Below are positions 26,049-34,896 of a stretch of DNA of 64,000 nt, one piece after another (the first letter of the stretch is position 1; each line of letters opens with the position of its first letter). The notes under the pieces are model-generated. The model was not told where the DNA came from. It did not search any database and was given only the letters and a program-made list of their open reading frames with translations. Location of the stretch: contig NZ_JAGPXX010000016.1 in NCBI RefSeq assembly GCF_018070345.1, positions 1 through 64,000 on the forward strand, read 5' to 3'. Position numbers and translations under genes: made by a program. This DNA is from Streptomyces sp. F63 (lineage in GTDB: Bacteria; Actinomycetota; Actinomycetes; Streptomycetales; Streptomycetaceae).

Positions 26049-26413
26049 CGAGCGCTCCTTCTTCAACAACTGCTGCATGTACGGCGTGGGACGGGGTAGT
26101 TGGGGGGCAGACAGGCGTGTTGCGCCTGCTGCGACGGGCGGAGTGCGCGACACGGACCGCGGCGCGTGAGGTGCACGGCGGCCGTGTGACGTACGGGGAT
26201 CGTGTTGCGGCTGGGAGCCGTAACCAGTGATGCATGACCGATGGCCCGGTCGAATGGTTGTACGCAGGTGGCGGGATGTGAGGCAGATCCCTCGACCGCC
26301 CCGGCCGGTCCGGCACTGCCGGCCCGGCAGCGTCGGACCGGCCACGTCAGTCCGGCAGCGGCGGTCCGGCTTCGGTCCAGCAGCTTCGGTCCGGAGGCTT
26401 CGGTCCGGAGGTA
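26049..26413. other. Gap between capA and the sensor gene
   Basis: 365 bp. The capA-proximal part (26300-26410) is a string of GGTCCGG/AGTCCGGCAG repeats (GCTTCGGTCCGGAG occurs twice) that can fold back on itself and may end capA transcripts. The sensor-proximal part is more AT-rich (GTTGTACGCAGG, GTAACCAGTGATGCATGACC) and may hold a promoter for the sensor-capB-capC group. Confidence 0.45.
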
Positions 26414-27628
26414 TCAGTCCGGCAGCCCCCGCAGCGGCTCCAGGCCGTCCTGGACCCCGCCCCGGTTGAGCAGCGTGCCCTCGGTGCGTTCGAAGGCCAG
26501 CCGGTAACGGGAGCGCTGCTCCCCGGTGAGGTCCCGGTCCTCCCGCAGGGCTGCCGCGACATCCACCAGACGGTGGTCCCCCACGGGTTCCACCGCGTCC
26601 GCCGCCGTGGTGATGTCCGCGTCCTCCGGGTCCGGCGGGATGTCGACGAAGGTGGGCACGTAGCGCGCCCGCACGTCCCACGCGCCGCCGCGCTCGGTGA
26701 ACTCGAACCAGCCGATCACGCCCTCCTCGGAGAGGCCGCTGGGCACCTCGTGCCGGGCCAGCTGATTGCCGAGGCCGTAGGCGATCCAGGTGCCGTCCAC
26801 CTTCTCCATCGGCTGCACCACATGGGCGTGGTGCCCGATGACGAGATCGATGCCCGTCTTCTCGGCGATCCGGCGGGCCATCCTGAGCTGGAATCCGTTC
26901 GGGGCCTGCTGGTGCTCGCGGCCCCAGTGGATGCTGAGGATCACCACGTCGGCCCCGGCGTCGCGGGCCGCGCGCTCGGCGGCGGCGACGCGCTTGAAGG
27001 AGGTCTGGTTGACGAGCCAGGGGGTGTCCTCCGGAACCTCGCGTCCGTTGAACCCGCCGGCGAACGAGAGCTGCGCGACCTTGACGCCCTTGACGTCCAT
27101 GATCAGCGGAGTCTCCCCCTCCTTGCGGTTCCGGGCGGAGCCGGTGTGCTTCAGGCCCGCCGCGTCGAGGACGTCCAGGGTCCGCTTCACCCCGGCGGGG
27201 CCGTGGTCGAGGGTGTGGTTGGAGGCGGTGGAGCAGGTGTCGTACCCGGCGTCCTCGACCGCGGTGGCGATCTGGGGCGGGACGAGGAAGTCCGGGTAGC
27301 TCTGGAAGGGGCCCCCGGGCTCGCCGAGAACCGGCTCCATGTGGCAGATGGCCAGATCCGCCTTGCTGATCACCGGCTTCACCCCGGCCATGAGCAGGCC
27401 GAAGTCCAGCCCTTCCGTTCCTTCGCCCGTCTCCTGGGCGTCCTTCCGGGCCTGCTCCGTCAGCTCCGGGTGGATGAGGATGTCCCCCGCCGCGGCGACG
27501 GTGAAGGACCGGGCGCCCGCCGCGGCGCCGTCGTCCGGGCTGCCGGGGGCTCCGCAGCCCGCGAGGGCGGTCGCGCAACAGACGAGGGCGGCTAGCCCAG
27601 CGGTACGGGGACGGAGGGAACGTTTCAT
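26414..27628 (-). CDS. capA: CapA/PgsA lipoprotein, poly-gamma-glutamate synthesis and export
   Basis: 404 residues from ATG 27628. The signal peptide ends in a lipobox (ALAGC), so it is a lipoprotein on the outer face of the membrane. The PGA_cap metallophosphatase-like fold is clear: AAAGDILIHPEL, ICHMEPVLG, TASNHTLDHG, SIHWGREHQQ and IGHHAHVVQPME carry the metal ligands. CapA is needed for polymer transport or anchoring in Bacillus. It is the first gene of the locus and starts only 23 bp from the divergent gene at 27652, so both promoters must be very close or overlap coding sequence. Confidence 0.85.
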   Translation of the reverse strand: MKRSLRPRTAGLAALVCCATALAGCGAPGSPDDGAAAGARSFTVAAAGDILIHPELTEQARKDAQETGEGTEGLDFGLLMAGVKPVISKADLAICHMEPVLGEPGGPFQSYPDFLVPPQIATAVEDAGYDTCSTASNHTLDHGPAGVKRTLDVLDAAGLKHTGSARNRKEGETPLIMDVKGVKVAQLSFAGGFNGREVPEDTPWLVNQTSFKRVAAAERAARDAGADVVILSIHWGREHQQAPNGFQLRMARRIAEKTGIDLVIGHHAHVVQPMEKVDGTWIAYGLGNQLARHEVPSGLSEEGVIGWFEFTERGGAWDVRARYVPTFVDIPPDPEDADITTAADAVEPVGDHRLVDVAAALREDRDLTGEQRSRYRLAFERTEGTLLNRGGVQDGLEPLRGLPD

Positions 27629-27651
27629 CACCCGGGTATTCTCATCCCGAT

Positions 27652-28734
27652 ATGAGGGCACCCACGTCCCGGCAGATAACAATTGCCATAACAATGCTCC
27701 TCGCAAGCGCCCCGGCGGCGGTCCTGACGGCCTTCGCCGGCCACGCGGTGGTGTCGCAGATCACATCTCCCGCTGATCCGGGGCCAGTTGGGCCCGGCCG
27801 GGCCGGGGGCCCCGCGGGACGGGAAGACGGGCGGGACGCCACCGTCGATCTGGAGCGGCACATCACCGGCTTCGTGTCCCGGTTCGGCGGGAACGGCGGC
27901 TACCACCCGCCGGACCGCGCGGAACGCCGGACCGTCGCGGACGGCCTCCGTCTCCTGCTCGACGGCCGCCGGGAGGACGCGGCGCGGCGGCTCGCGGCGG
28001 CGGGCTACGGCGTGCGCACGCTCACCGACCGTGCCACGGGGCGCAGATACGCGGAGATCGCCGACCTGGCCGAACCGGCGGACGGGAGTCCGGCCGGCGA
28101 GGACTCCGCCGGCGGGAGTCCCGCCGGCCGCGGATGGGGCCGGGTCTACGTCGATCTGGGCGGTGGGGACCGGGCCGGTGCCGAGCCGGGCGGTGGTGGT
28201 CCGGGCGGCGACGGGACCGCCCGCTGGTCCGTACAGGTGCCGCACCCCGCCGCCGACCGCGGGACCGAGCGGCTCGGCGCCGCCGTGCTGCGCGGCACCC
28301 CGGGCGGTGTGCTGGTCGTCGCGGGCGCGCACCGCGAGGCGGGCAGGGGTGACGCCGCCGACGTGGCGCACCGCCGGGACACCGTCTTCCACGCGGTCTG
28401 CGCGGAACTGGCCTCCCGGGGTGTCCCCGGCGTCCAACTGCACGGATTCGCGGACGACTCCGTACCCGGGTACGACGCGGTGGTGTCCACCGGCCGGGGC
28501 GACGACGGCCGCGAGGAGGCCCGAACCCTGGCCCGCGGGCTCCGCCGGAACGGCCTGGAGGTGTGCCGGGCCTGGGCCCGCCGCTGCGAGCTGGCCGGCC
28601 GCGGCAACGAGCAGGGGAAGCGGTTCGCCGCCGAGGGCGTGCCGTTCCTGCACGTCGAACTCGCCCACGCCGTCCGCTCGGACGGCGAGCGGGCCCGGCG
28701 GGCGGTCGGGGCGCTGACGGAGATCACGGGGTGA
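27652..28734 (+). CDS. Secreted protein resembling zinc-dependent poly-gamma-glutamate hydrolases
   Basis: 360 residues from ATG 27652 (a Met 14 codons on is an alternative; neither has a good ribosome site). Residues 1-31 resemble a signal peptide. The C-terminal half carries spaced motifs: PHPAADRGTE (H198, E206), VVAGAH (H227), QLHGFAD (H264), LAGRGNEQG (N319) and FLHVEL (H334, E336), then VR. This order parallels PghP/DUF867-type zinc hydrolases that cut poly-gamma-glutamate. I am matching from memory of the motif order, so the assignment is tentative. Its place divergent to capA fits a role in polymer degradation. The middle (145-190) is Gly-rich linker. Confidence 0.5.
   Translation: MRAPTSRQITIAITMLLASAPAAVLTAFAGHAVVSQITSPADPGPVGPGRAGGPAGREDGRDATVDLERHITGFVSRFGGNGGYHPPDRAERRTVADGLRLLLDGRREDAARRLAAAGYGVRTLTDRATGRRYAEIADLAEPADGSPAGEDSAGGSPAGRGWGRVYVDLGGGDRAGAEPGGGGPGGDGTARWSVQVPHPAADRGTERLGAAVLRGTPGGVLVVAGAHREAGRGDAADVAHRRDTVFHAVCAELASRGVPGVQLHGFADDSVPGYDAVVSTGRGDDGREEARTLARGLRRNGLEVCRAWARRCELAGRGNEQGKRFAAEGVPFLHVELAHAVRSDGERARRAVGALTEITG
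27676..27695. promoter_or_regulatory. AT-rich direct repeat upstream of capA
   Basis: ATAACAAT occurs twice with a 12-bp period (27676-27683 and 27688-27695), 48-67 bases upstream of capA. It is far more AT-rich than the surroundings. On the minus strand it reads ATTGTTAT twice. It could be an operator or a -35 region for capA, although it lies within the first codons of the plus-strand gene if that starts at 27652. Confidence 0.4.
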
Positions 28735-28791
28735 CGGGGAGGGCGGGGAGGGCGGGTGCCGGGTGCCGCACCCGGGCCGTCCGCTCCGCCG

Positions 28792-29181
28792 TCAGGCGTC
28801 GAAGCGGTGGCGGGCGGCTTCGATGTGGCCCAGGTACCGGTGGGTCCAGTCACACATGCCGTCGACCGTCTTCCGCAGGGCCGTGCCCGCCTCGGTGAGG
28901 GCGTACTCGACCCGCGGCGGCACGGTGGGGTGCACCGTCCGCCCGACCAGGCCGTTGCGCTCCAGCATGCGCAGGTTCTGGGTGAGCATCTTGTGGCTGA
29001 TGCCCTCGATCTCGTTCCGCAGTTCGCTGAAGCGCAGCGTGCGCTCCCCGAGGATCTCGATGATCAGCAGCGCCCATTTGTTGGCGACGTCCGAGAAGAT
29101 CTCCCGCGCCAGGGAGTCCGCGCGCAGCAGATCCGCTTCGTCCACCGGATCCGCCGAGCCCTTGAGCTGCTTGGTCACCAT
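28792..29181 (-). CDS. HxlR-family transcriptional regulator
   Basis: 129 residues from ATG 29181. The HxlR winged helix is plain: DVANKWALLIIEILGERTLRFSELRNEIEGISHKMLTQNLRMLERNGLV in outline, then a wing PRVEYALTEAG. It lacks the usual N-terminal cysteine of redox-sensing HxlR proteins. It is divergent from the RidA gene, with a 143-bp shared upstream region, and likely controls it. Confidence 0.85.
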   Translation of the reverse strand: MVTKQLKGSADPVDEADLLRADSLAREIFSDVANKWALLIIEILGERTLRFSELRNEIEGISHKMLTQNLRMLERNGLVGRTVHPTVPPRVEYALTEAGTALRKTVDGMCDWTHRYLGHIEAARHRFDA

Positions 29182-29324
29182 CAGGTTCCCCAGTCACCGA
29201 AAAGTGCGTTCTTCCACGTCAGCGGACACTCTCCTACGGTTCCCGAGTAACCACAAGAGAGCGACTGTCCCGTGGTGCCGAGGAAGCGGCGCGCCCACGG
29301 ACGGGACGAGAAGGAGACGGACCG

Positions 29325-29714
29325 ATGGCCATCACCCTGGTGAACCCTCCCGGACTGCCGGAGATCGACGTGTACCGGCAGGTGTCGGTCGCTACGGGAT
29401 CGAAGCTGGTCTTCGTCGCCGGGCAGGTCGCCTGGAACGCCGGGGGAGACCTCGCCGCCCAGGTCGAGGAGAGCTACCTCAGCGTCGGCACGGCCCTGGC
29501 CGGGGTCGGCGCGACCTTTGACGACGTGGCGAAACTGACCGTCTACGTCGTCGACTGGACCCCCGACAAGATGCCCCTGCTCCTGGAGGGCATCTCCCGG
29601 GCGACCGCGAAGCTGGGGGTCACCGCGGCCCCACCGGCCTCGCTGCTGGGCGTCGCGGCCCTGGACGTACCCGAACACCTGGTCGAGATCGAAGCCACCG
29701 CGGTCCTCGACTGA
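29325..29714 (+). CDS. RidA/YjgF family enamine-imine deaminase
   Basis: 129 residues from ATG 29325, with GAGAAGGAGACGG upstream. The family pattern is present: FVAGQVAWNAGGDLAAQVEES, DDVAKLTVYVVDW, PPASLLGVAALDVPEHLVEIEA. The strict RidA active-site arginine context (usually AS-R-x-x-V) reads PPASLLGV here and lacks that arginine, so it belongs to a RidA-like subgroup that may not deaminate 2-aminoacrylate. Probably regulated by the divergent HxlR protein. Confidence 0.8.
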   Translation: MAITLVNPPGLPEIDVYRQVSVATGSKLVFVAGQVAWNAGGDLAAQVEESYLSVGTALAGVGATFDDVAKLTVYVVDWTPDKMPLLLEGISRATAKLGVTAAPPASLLGVAALDVPEHLVEIEATAVLD

Positions 29715-29738
29715 GCGGAAGCGGCACCGCACCGGCGG

Positions 29739-29775
29739 CGCCCCGGCGCCCCGGCGGGGACGGGGCGCCGGGGCG
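29739..29775 (+). terminator. RidA terminator
   Basis: Perfect 14-bp GC stem (29739-29752 with 29762-29775), nine-base loop, 25 bases past the RidA stop. Confidence 0.8.
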
Positions 29776-29842
29776 GGAAGGCCGTCGGGTGCCGCGCCCC
29801 GGATCGCCTCCGCCCCCAGCTCTCCGGCTCAGTCCTCAGTCC

Positions 29843-32164
29843 TCAGCCGGAGCCCGAGCCCGAGCCGGATCCCGCACCACGCCCCGCCGGGCCGGCGGCG
29901 AGCCGGGCCCCCAGGCCGGCCGGGAGGTCCGCCGCATGGACGACGCCCAGCCGCTGCGTCGCCCGGGTCAGCGCCACATACAGATCGCTCACCGCGAACT
30001 CCGCCGGTTCCACCACGACCACCGCGTCGAACTCCAGCCCCTTCGCCTGCCGCGGACCGAGCACCACCACCGGCCGGGTCAGATCCGGCCGGGGCCCGGC
30101 GGACGCCTCCGGCAGCGCGGCGGCCAGCGGCTCCACCAGCTCCCCGGGCGCGATCACCGCGAGCCGCCCCTGCCCCGCCTCGTCACCGAGCTCTGCCGCC
30201 TCCCGGGCCACGGCCGCCGCGACCGCGTCGGCCAGCTCCTTCTCCTCCGGCACCCGGTGCGCCCATGGCGCGCTGTCCGTCGTACGGATCGACCGCGGCG
30301 GTTCGAACGACGGGTCGACGGCCCGCAGCACCCCGGCCGCGACATCCATGATCTGGCTCGGCGTGCGGTAGTTGACGCCCAGCCGGACGTGCTCCCACCG
30401 CTCGCCCACATACGGTCGCAGGATCCGTTCCCAGGAGCCGCAGCTCCCCGGCTCGGCGGTCTGGGCCGGGTCGCCGACCAGCGTCATGGAGCGGGTCGGG
30501 CAGCGGCGCATCAGCAGCCGCCACGCCATCGGTGACAGCTCCTGCGCCTCGTCCACGATGATGTGCCCGAACGCCCAGGTGCGGTCCGCCGCCGCCCGTT
30601 CGGCCGCGCTGCGGTGGTCCGCCTCCTCGGCGCGGTCGGCCAGCCGTTCGGCGTCGATCAGATCGTGCGCGGCCAGCACCTCCGACTCCTCGTCGTCGCG
30701 GTCCTCGAACTCCTGCGTCCGGGAGCCGTACGACAGGTCCAGCACGCCCTGCGCGTAGGCGACGCGCTCCTGCCGTTCGGCCTCGGCGCGGGCGCGGGCC
30801 GCCGCGTCGTCCTCGCCGAGCAGTTCGGCGGCCTCGTCCAGGAGCGGGATGTCGGCCGTGGTCCACTCGCCGCCGGTGCGCCGGATCGCCTCGGCGTCGG
30901 CCTCCGGCAGATGGACGGGGCCGGCCAGGAAGCCGGCGACCAGCTCCTGCGGCGTCAGCAGCGGCCACAACGCGTCGATCGCCGCCTGCACTTCACTGCT
31001 CGCGGCGACGGAGATGCCGAGCTGGGCGATGTCGTCCGGGCCGAGGAAGTTCGGGCCGCCGTACGGGTCGGCGCCGATGCGGTCGGCGAGCTGGGCCGTC
31101 AGCTCGTCGATGACGCGGAACGCGAAGTGCGGCCGGGCGAGGTTGTGCGGCAGCTTCGTCTCCCGGGCCTGGTGGCGGGCGAGGGTCACGATGTCGGCGT
31201 CCAGCAGCAGGTCGCCGTCCTCGGTGCCGATGACGGTCCCGGGCTCCGGCAGCCGCTGCTGGTCCCGTACGTAGCGCGCGAGGACGTCGGCCATCTCGGC
31301 CCGGCCCTTGACCTCGGCGGCCTCGGGGGTGTCCGTCGCCGTGGCGGTGACACCGGGGAACAGCTCACCGGGCGAGGCCATCAGCACGCCCGTCTCGCCG
31401 AGCGAGGGCAGCACCTCGCCGATGTAGCCGAGGAACGCCGGGTTCGGCCCGACGATCAGCACGGCGCGGCGGGCCAGCAACTCCCGCTGGGCGTAGAGGA
31501 GATACGCGGCGCGGTGCAGCGCCACGACGGTCTTGCCCGTGCCGGGCCCGCCCTCCACCACCAGCACGCCCTGGTGCGGGGCGCGGATGATCCGGTCCTG
31601 CTCGGCCTGGATGGTCTGCACGATGTCGTGCATCCGGCCGGTGCGGGCGGCGTCGAGGGAGGCGAGGAGTACGGCGTCGGCGTCGCTGCCCTCGTAGCCG
31701 GTGCGCTCGCTGTCGCCGAGGTCGAGGATCTCGTCGTGGAGGGCGGTGACCTGCTGCCCCTCGGTGGTGATGTGGCGACGACGGCGCAGCCCCATCGGGG
31801 TGTGCCCGGTGGCGAGATAGAACGGCCGTGCCACGTCGGCCCGCCAGTCGATGACGAGCGGGGTGCGTTCGGCGTCGTCGCGGCGGATGCCGATCCGGCC
31901 GATGTGGTGGTCCCGGCCGTCCCGGAACACCAGCCGCCCGAAGCACAGCCCGCGCTCACCGGCGTTGAACGCGGCCAGCAGCCCGGACTGTTCGGCCACC
32001 AGGACGTCCCGCTCCAGCCGCGCCTGGAACGTGCCGCCGCCCGCCTCCCCGGCGGGAGCCATGGCCGAACGCAGCGCGTCCTCGGCCTGCTCCCGCAGCT
32101 CCTCGAGCCGCGCGTACAGCACATCCATGAATTCCTGCTCGCGAATCAATTCCGCGTTTGACAA
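29843..32164 (-). CDS. helR: HelR, RNA polymerase-recycling motor ATPase
   Basis: 773 residues from TTG 32164 (GGGAG five bases upstream); an ATG at 32128 with AGGA is an alternative. The N-terminus is an acidic coiled coil (LIREQEFMDVLYARLEEL), then a UvrD-like superfamily 1 core: Walker A GGPGTGKTVVAL, Walker B HIIVDEAQELSP, GDPAQTAEPG and the C-terminal VALTRATQRLG. HelD/HelR proteins insert arms into RNA polymerase and release stalled complexes. In Streptomyces, HelR displaces rifamycins and gives tolerance. Its Gly-Ser tail is low complexity. No rifamycin-associated element was recognised upstream. Confidence 0.85.
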   Translation of the reverse strand: MSNAELIREQEFMDVLYARLEELREQAEDALRSAMAPAGEAGGGTFQARLERDVLVAEQSGLLAAFNAGERGLCFGRLVFRDGRDHHIGRIGIRRDDAERTPLVIDWRADVARPFYLATGHTPMGLRRRRHITTEGQQVTALHDEILDLGDSERTGYEGSDADAVLLASLDAARTGRMHDIVQTIQAEQDRIIRAPHQGVLVVEGGPGTGKTVVALHRAAYLLYAQRELLARRAVLIVGPNPAFLGYIGEVLPSLGETGVLMASPGELFPGVTATATDTPEAAEVKGRAEMADVLARYVRDQQRLPEPGTVIGTEDGDLLLDADIVTLARHQARETKLPHNLARPHFAFRVIDELTAQLADRIGADPYGGPNFLGPDDIAQLGISVAASSEVQAAIDALWPLLTPQELVAGFLAGPVHLPEADAEAIRRTGGEWTTADIPLLDEAAELLGEDDAAARARAEAERQERVAYAQGVLDLSYGSRTQEFEDRDDEESEVLAAHDLIDAERLADRAEEADHRSAAERAAADRTWAFGHIIVDEAQELSPMAWRLLMRRCPTRSMTLVGDPAQTAEPGSCGSWERILRPYVGERWEHVRLGVNYRTPSQIMDVAAGVLRAVDPSFEPPRSIRTTDSAPWAHRVPEEKELADAVAAAVAREAAELGDEAGQGRLAVIAPGELVEPLAAALPEASAGPRPDLTRPVVVLGPRQAKGLEFDAVVVVEPAEFAVSDLYVALTRATQRLGVVHAADLPAGLGARLAAGPAGRGAGSGSGSGSG

Positions 32165-32257
32165 TGCAACTCCCGCCCCGATATGATGACTCCATAAAGA
32201 TTCTCCGTGCAGCCGTGCGATTCTCGTGATTCTGGACACGGAAACCTCTAATATACG

Positions 32258-32302
32258 CAAACAAATACCCTGGACGTCAATGACGCCCGGGGTATTTGTT
32301 TG
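32258..32302. terminator. Long AT-edged palindrome between the restriction gene and helR
   Basis: Arms CAAACAAATACCC (32258-32270) and GGGTATTTGTTTG (32290-32302) are perfect, and the centre CGTCAATGACG folds further. An A-rich left arm and T-rich right arm fit a bidirectional intrinsic terminator for the minus-strand restriction-modification genes. It lies about 95-140 bases upstream of helR, so an operator role is also possible. The whole 32130-32310 stretch is unusually AT-rich. Confidence 0.6.
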
Positions 32303-32431
32303 TTTTGGTGCGGCTAGCGGTGCGGTGGGTTTCCGAGCCCACGCCGGGCTCGAGGGTGAGGGCCCGGTCCGGAACCGGCGGGTCGGGGTCACGGTCGGGG
32401 CGGGGCAGCCAGACGGTGCGCGCCGGGCCGG

Positions 32432-33185
32432 CTACCCAGGGATCCCGAGGCTCCTCAGATAGGTCAGGCGCGCGTTTATCGCTGCCGCGAAATGGAGCCA
32501 GTCAAGGCTCTCGACCGGCTCCACAGGTCTGGGGCTTCCGGCCGAGGACGTCACGTAGCAGACGGCGTCGTAGAGCCCTTCGTCGAGGAGACGGCGGCAG
32601 AAGACTCCGAAACGGTCCTGGTACGAGGTGCCGTGCCAGATGTCGTTCACCGGCAGCGCGCCCTGCGCGATCCTGACGGGAGCGCTGCACCTCTCGCCGT
32701 CCTGCATGATGAAGAAGTAGCCGAGCCAGGGCTCCACCTCCGGACACATTTCCGCAAGGGCGCGCCGCAGATCGACGGCGCTCCCGAGGGCCTCCTCGAC
32801 TCTGTTGTTGTAGTTGTTGCCGTAGGAGGGGCCGCCCAGCGCCTTGAGTTCGAAGGCGGCGACGAGGATGCCCTCATGGACGACCACGACGTCCCACTGC
32901 TTCTGCGGCCTGTAGTAGCCCGGCAGTTCGAGGCCTTGAGATCTGGTGACGCGGATGCTCTCCGGTGGGTACCCGGCGTTGAGGAAGAAGGTGGACAGCA
33001 GGACGGCGATGCTGTCGAAGTGCTTACCGCTTCGCACGGATCCTGCGCGGCCCCGCCGGGTCCGCCGCGCCGGGCGCGGTCCCGGCGCCCTGGGCATCCC
33101 GGATCGCGGATTGCTCCTCCTGTAACCGCTTCGCGCCCCAGTAGGCGGCAACAGCGTCTTCGAACTCCTGGCGGGTGACCGTCAT
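32432..33185 (-). pseudogene. PaeR7I-like type II restriction endonuclease, frameshifted
   Basis: The N-terminus starts at ATG 33185 (TVTRQEFEDAVAAYWGAKR) and runs to a stop at 33024. The rest of the family sequence continues in another frame from about 33050 to 32432: SGKHFDSIAVLL, LPGYYRPQKQWDVVVV, FELKALGGPSYGNNYNNRVEEALGSA in parts. Removing one base from the GGGG run (plus strand 33051-33054) joins the halves as ADPAGRAGSVRSGKHFDS. PaeR7I and XhoI cut CTCGAG. The ExK-type motif FELK and the GNNYNNR box are intact. Either a broken nuclease or a sequencing error; it follows its methyltransferase by 34 bp. Confidence 0.75.
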
Positions 33186-33219
33186 CGGCCGACCTCTCCC
33201 CCTACTCGTTCTCTTCGTC

Positions 33220-34896
33220 CTACTCGGGCAGTTCAGCGAGCCCGTACACGCGCAGCGCGGCCTTGGTGGCGGCCGCCGGGTCTCGGCGGTCGAAGGCTTC
33301 CGCGAGCGCGGCTCTGTCCCGTTCGCTGATCGCGTCCGGGGCGGGAACGCGGATCTTGCGCAGGTACTGGGCCTGGAAGCGGAGCGTCCCGCCGCGCATT
33401 CTGACCGCGTAAGCCTCCACAAAGGCCTGCGCCACCTTGGAGAGCAGCAGGCCACCGAGGACACGCATGTCCCAGGTCTCCGAGACGACGAAGTACAGGT
33501 TGTGATGCGGATACAGCCCGCCTTCATCCAGCACCGGATGGATGGCCAGCTTCATATCCGGGAACAACAGCTTGGCCCGGCGGGTGAGGCGGGAGTCGAC
33601 CTTGTCGAACGTCTTGTACCAGCGATCGGGCTGCTTGACCGCCACGTACCGCTTCCGCAGCACATCACCGTGCTTGCCGAAGTACGCAGCGAGCCGCGGA
33701 TAGGCGTCGAGGTCGACCAAGTCGCCGTCCGCGCTCCACGGATTGACCAGGTACGTGCCACCCCAGTTGACATGCCCGCTCGTGGTGTCCCGGACCATGG
33801 CCATCGGCAGCAGCCGGTCGGGTTCGACGGCGTCGGTGTCCCGGGTGATGAACACCTTGTCCGCACCGGTGGCGATTCCGATTCCGACACGCGTACCCGT
33901 ACGGGCGTCCTCAAGCAGCGCGAAGCGCTCGGTGAGGTCCTCCAGCATCGCCAGCCGGGCCGGGGAGGCCGCCGGCCAGGAATCCTCCCCCGGGAACCAC
34001 TGTGGCAGCCGCGCGGCCTGAAAGGCTTCGGCGGCCACTTGCTCGCCGGATCCGGAACGGCACCAAGCGGCGAAATCCCGGGCATGTGCCGGGCCAAAGG
34101 CGCGGGTCGTGTCGGCGACGACAGCCGGCCCCTGGGCGCGGCTGGAGATGAGTGTGATGGCGGGATAGGCGGAGACCTGCTCGTCGAAGACGTCCACGTC
34201 GTGCAGGGACAGCACCAGGTCCATGCTGAACCTGCGGGTCACCAGGCGGCGCAGCGCACGGCCGTACTGGTTGCGCATCCAGCGGTCCGCGCAGATGAAG
34301 CCGAGTCGGCCACCGGGGGCGAGGCTGCGCAATGCGGTCTCGTAGAAGCCGATGTAGGTGTCCGCCCGGCCGCTCATGGTGGGACAGGCGTCACGGTAGG
34401 CGGCCATTCGGTCGTCCGGGACGGCCTCGAGCCGGATGTAGGGCGGGTTACCGACGACGTAGTCGGTGGGGTGACCCGCGTCGGGATGCAGCAAGTAGTC
34501 ACCCTGCCGCACCCATGTGGTGGCGATCAGCTCCACGTCGGCCGAGGACCACCCCGCGTCGTGCAGCGTCCGCGTGATCACGGACCGGCTTTCCTCGACA
34601 TTGCGGCTCAGGAGGTCGAAGGCGCGGACCGCTTCGGCTCCGTCGCTGAGGGGACGTCCGTGGGCGCGGCAGGAAGCGCTGACGCGTTCTGCGATGACGC
34701 CGAGGAAGGCACCGCCACCGCAGGCAGGCTCCACGAGCCGCACAGCGCAAAGGTCCTTGTCCGGTGTGTAGCCGATGAGGTCGAGAATCAGCTCGACCAC
34801 CCAGCCGCGGGTGAACACCTCACCGTGCTCCACGGCCTCCTGCAGAGACTTGGGGAGCGCGAGATCATCGATGTCGAAGAGCGCGAGGGTTGCCAC
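33220..34896 (-). CDS. N6-adenine DNA methyltransferase of the PaeR7I-like system
   Basis: 558 residues from ATG 34896. Motif I is LVEPACGGGAFL, the catalytic motif IV is VVGNPPYIRLE, and a target-recognition region follows in the C-terminal half (VFITRDTDAVEP, GGTYLVNPW). The order I, then IV, then a recognition domain marks a gamma-type N6-adenine methyltransferase such as M.PaeR7I. It would methylate the A of the recognition site (CTCGAG if specificity follows the nuclease) and protect host DNA. If the nuclease is really dead, this becomes a solitary methyltransferase. Two XhoI sites lie just beyond the operon at 32102 and 32349. Confidence 0.85.
   Translation of the reverse strand: MATLALFDIDDLALPKSLQEAVEHGEVFTRGWVVELILDLIGYTPDKDLCAVRLVEPACGGGAFLGVIAERVSASCRAHGRPLSDGAEAVRAFDLLSRNVEESRSVITRTLHDAGWSSADVELIATTWVRQGDYLLHPDAGHPTDYVVGNPPYIRLEAVPDDRMAAYRDACPTMSGRADTYIGFYETALRSLAPGGRLGFICADRWMRNQYGRALRRLVTRRFSMDLVLSLHDVDVFDEQVSAYPAITLISSRAQGPAVVADTTRAFGPAHARDFAAWCRSGSGEQVAAEAFQAARLPQWFPGEDSWPAASPARLAMLEDLTERFALLEDARTGTRVGIGIATGADKVFITRDTDAVEPDRLLPMAMVRDTTSGHVNWGGTYLVNPWSADGDLVDLDAYPRLAAYFGKHGDVLRKRYVAVKQPDRWYKTFDKVDSRLTRRAKLLFPDMKLAIHPVLDEGGLYPHHNLYFVVSETWDMRVLGGLLLSKVAQAFVEAYAVRMRGGTLRFQAQYLRKIRVPAPDAISERDRAALAEAFDRRDPAAATKAALRVYGLAELPE

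Noticed and set aside
32160..32300. Rifamycin-associated element upstream of helR
   Set aside because: The expected GC-rich 19-bp palindrome was not found. Only the AT-edged palindrome is present.
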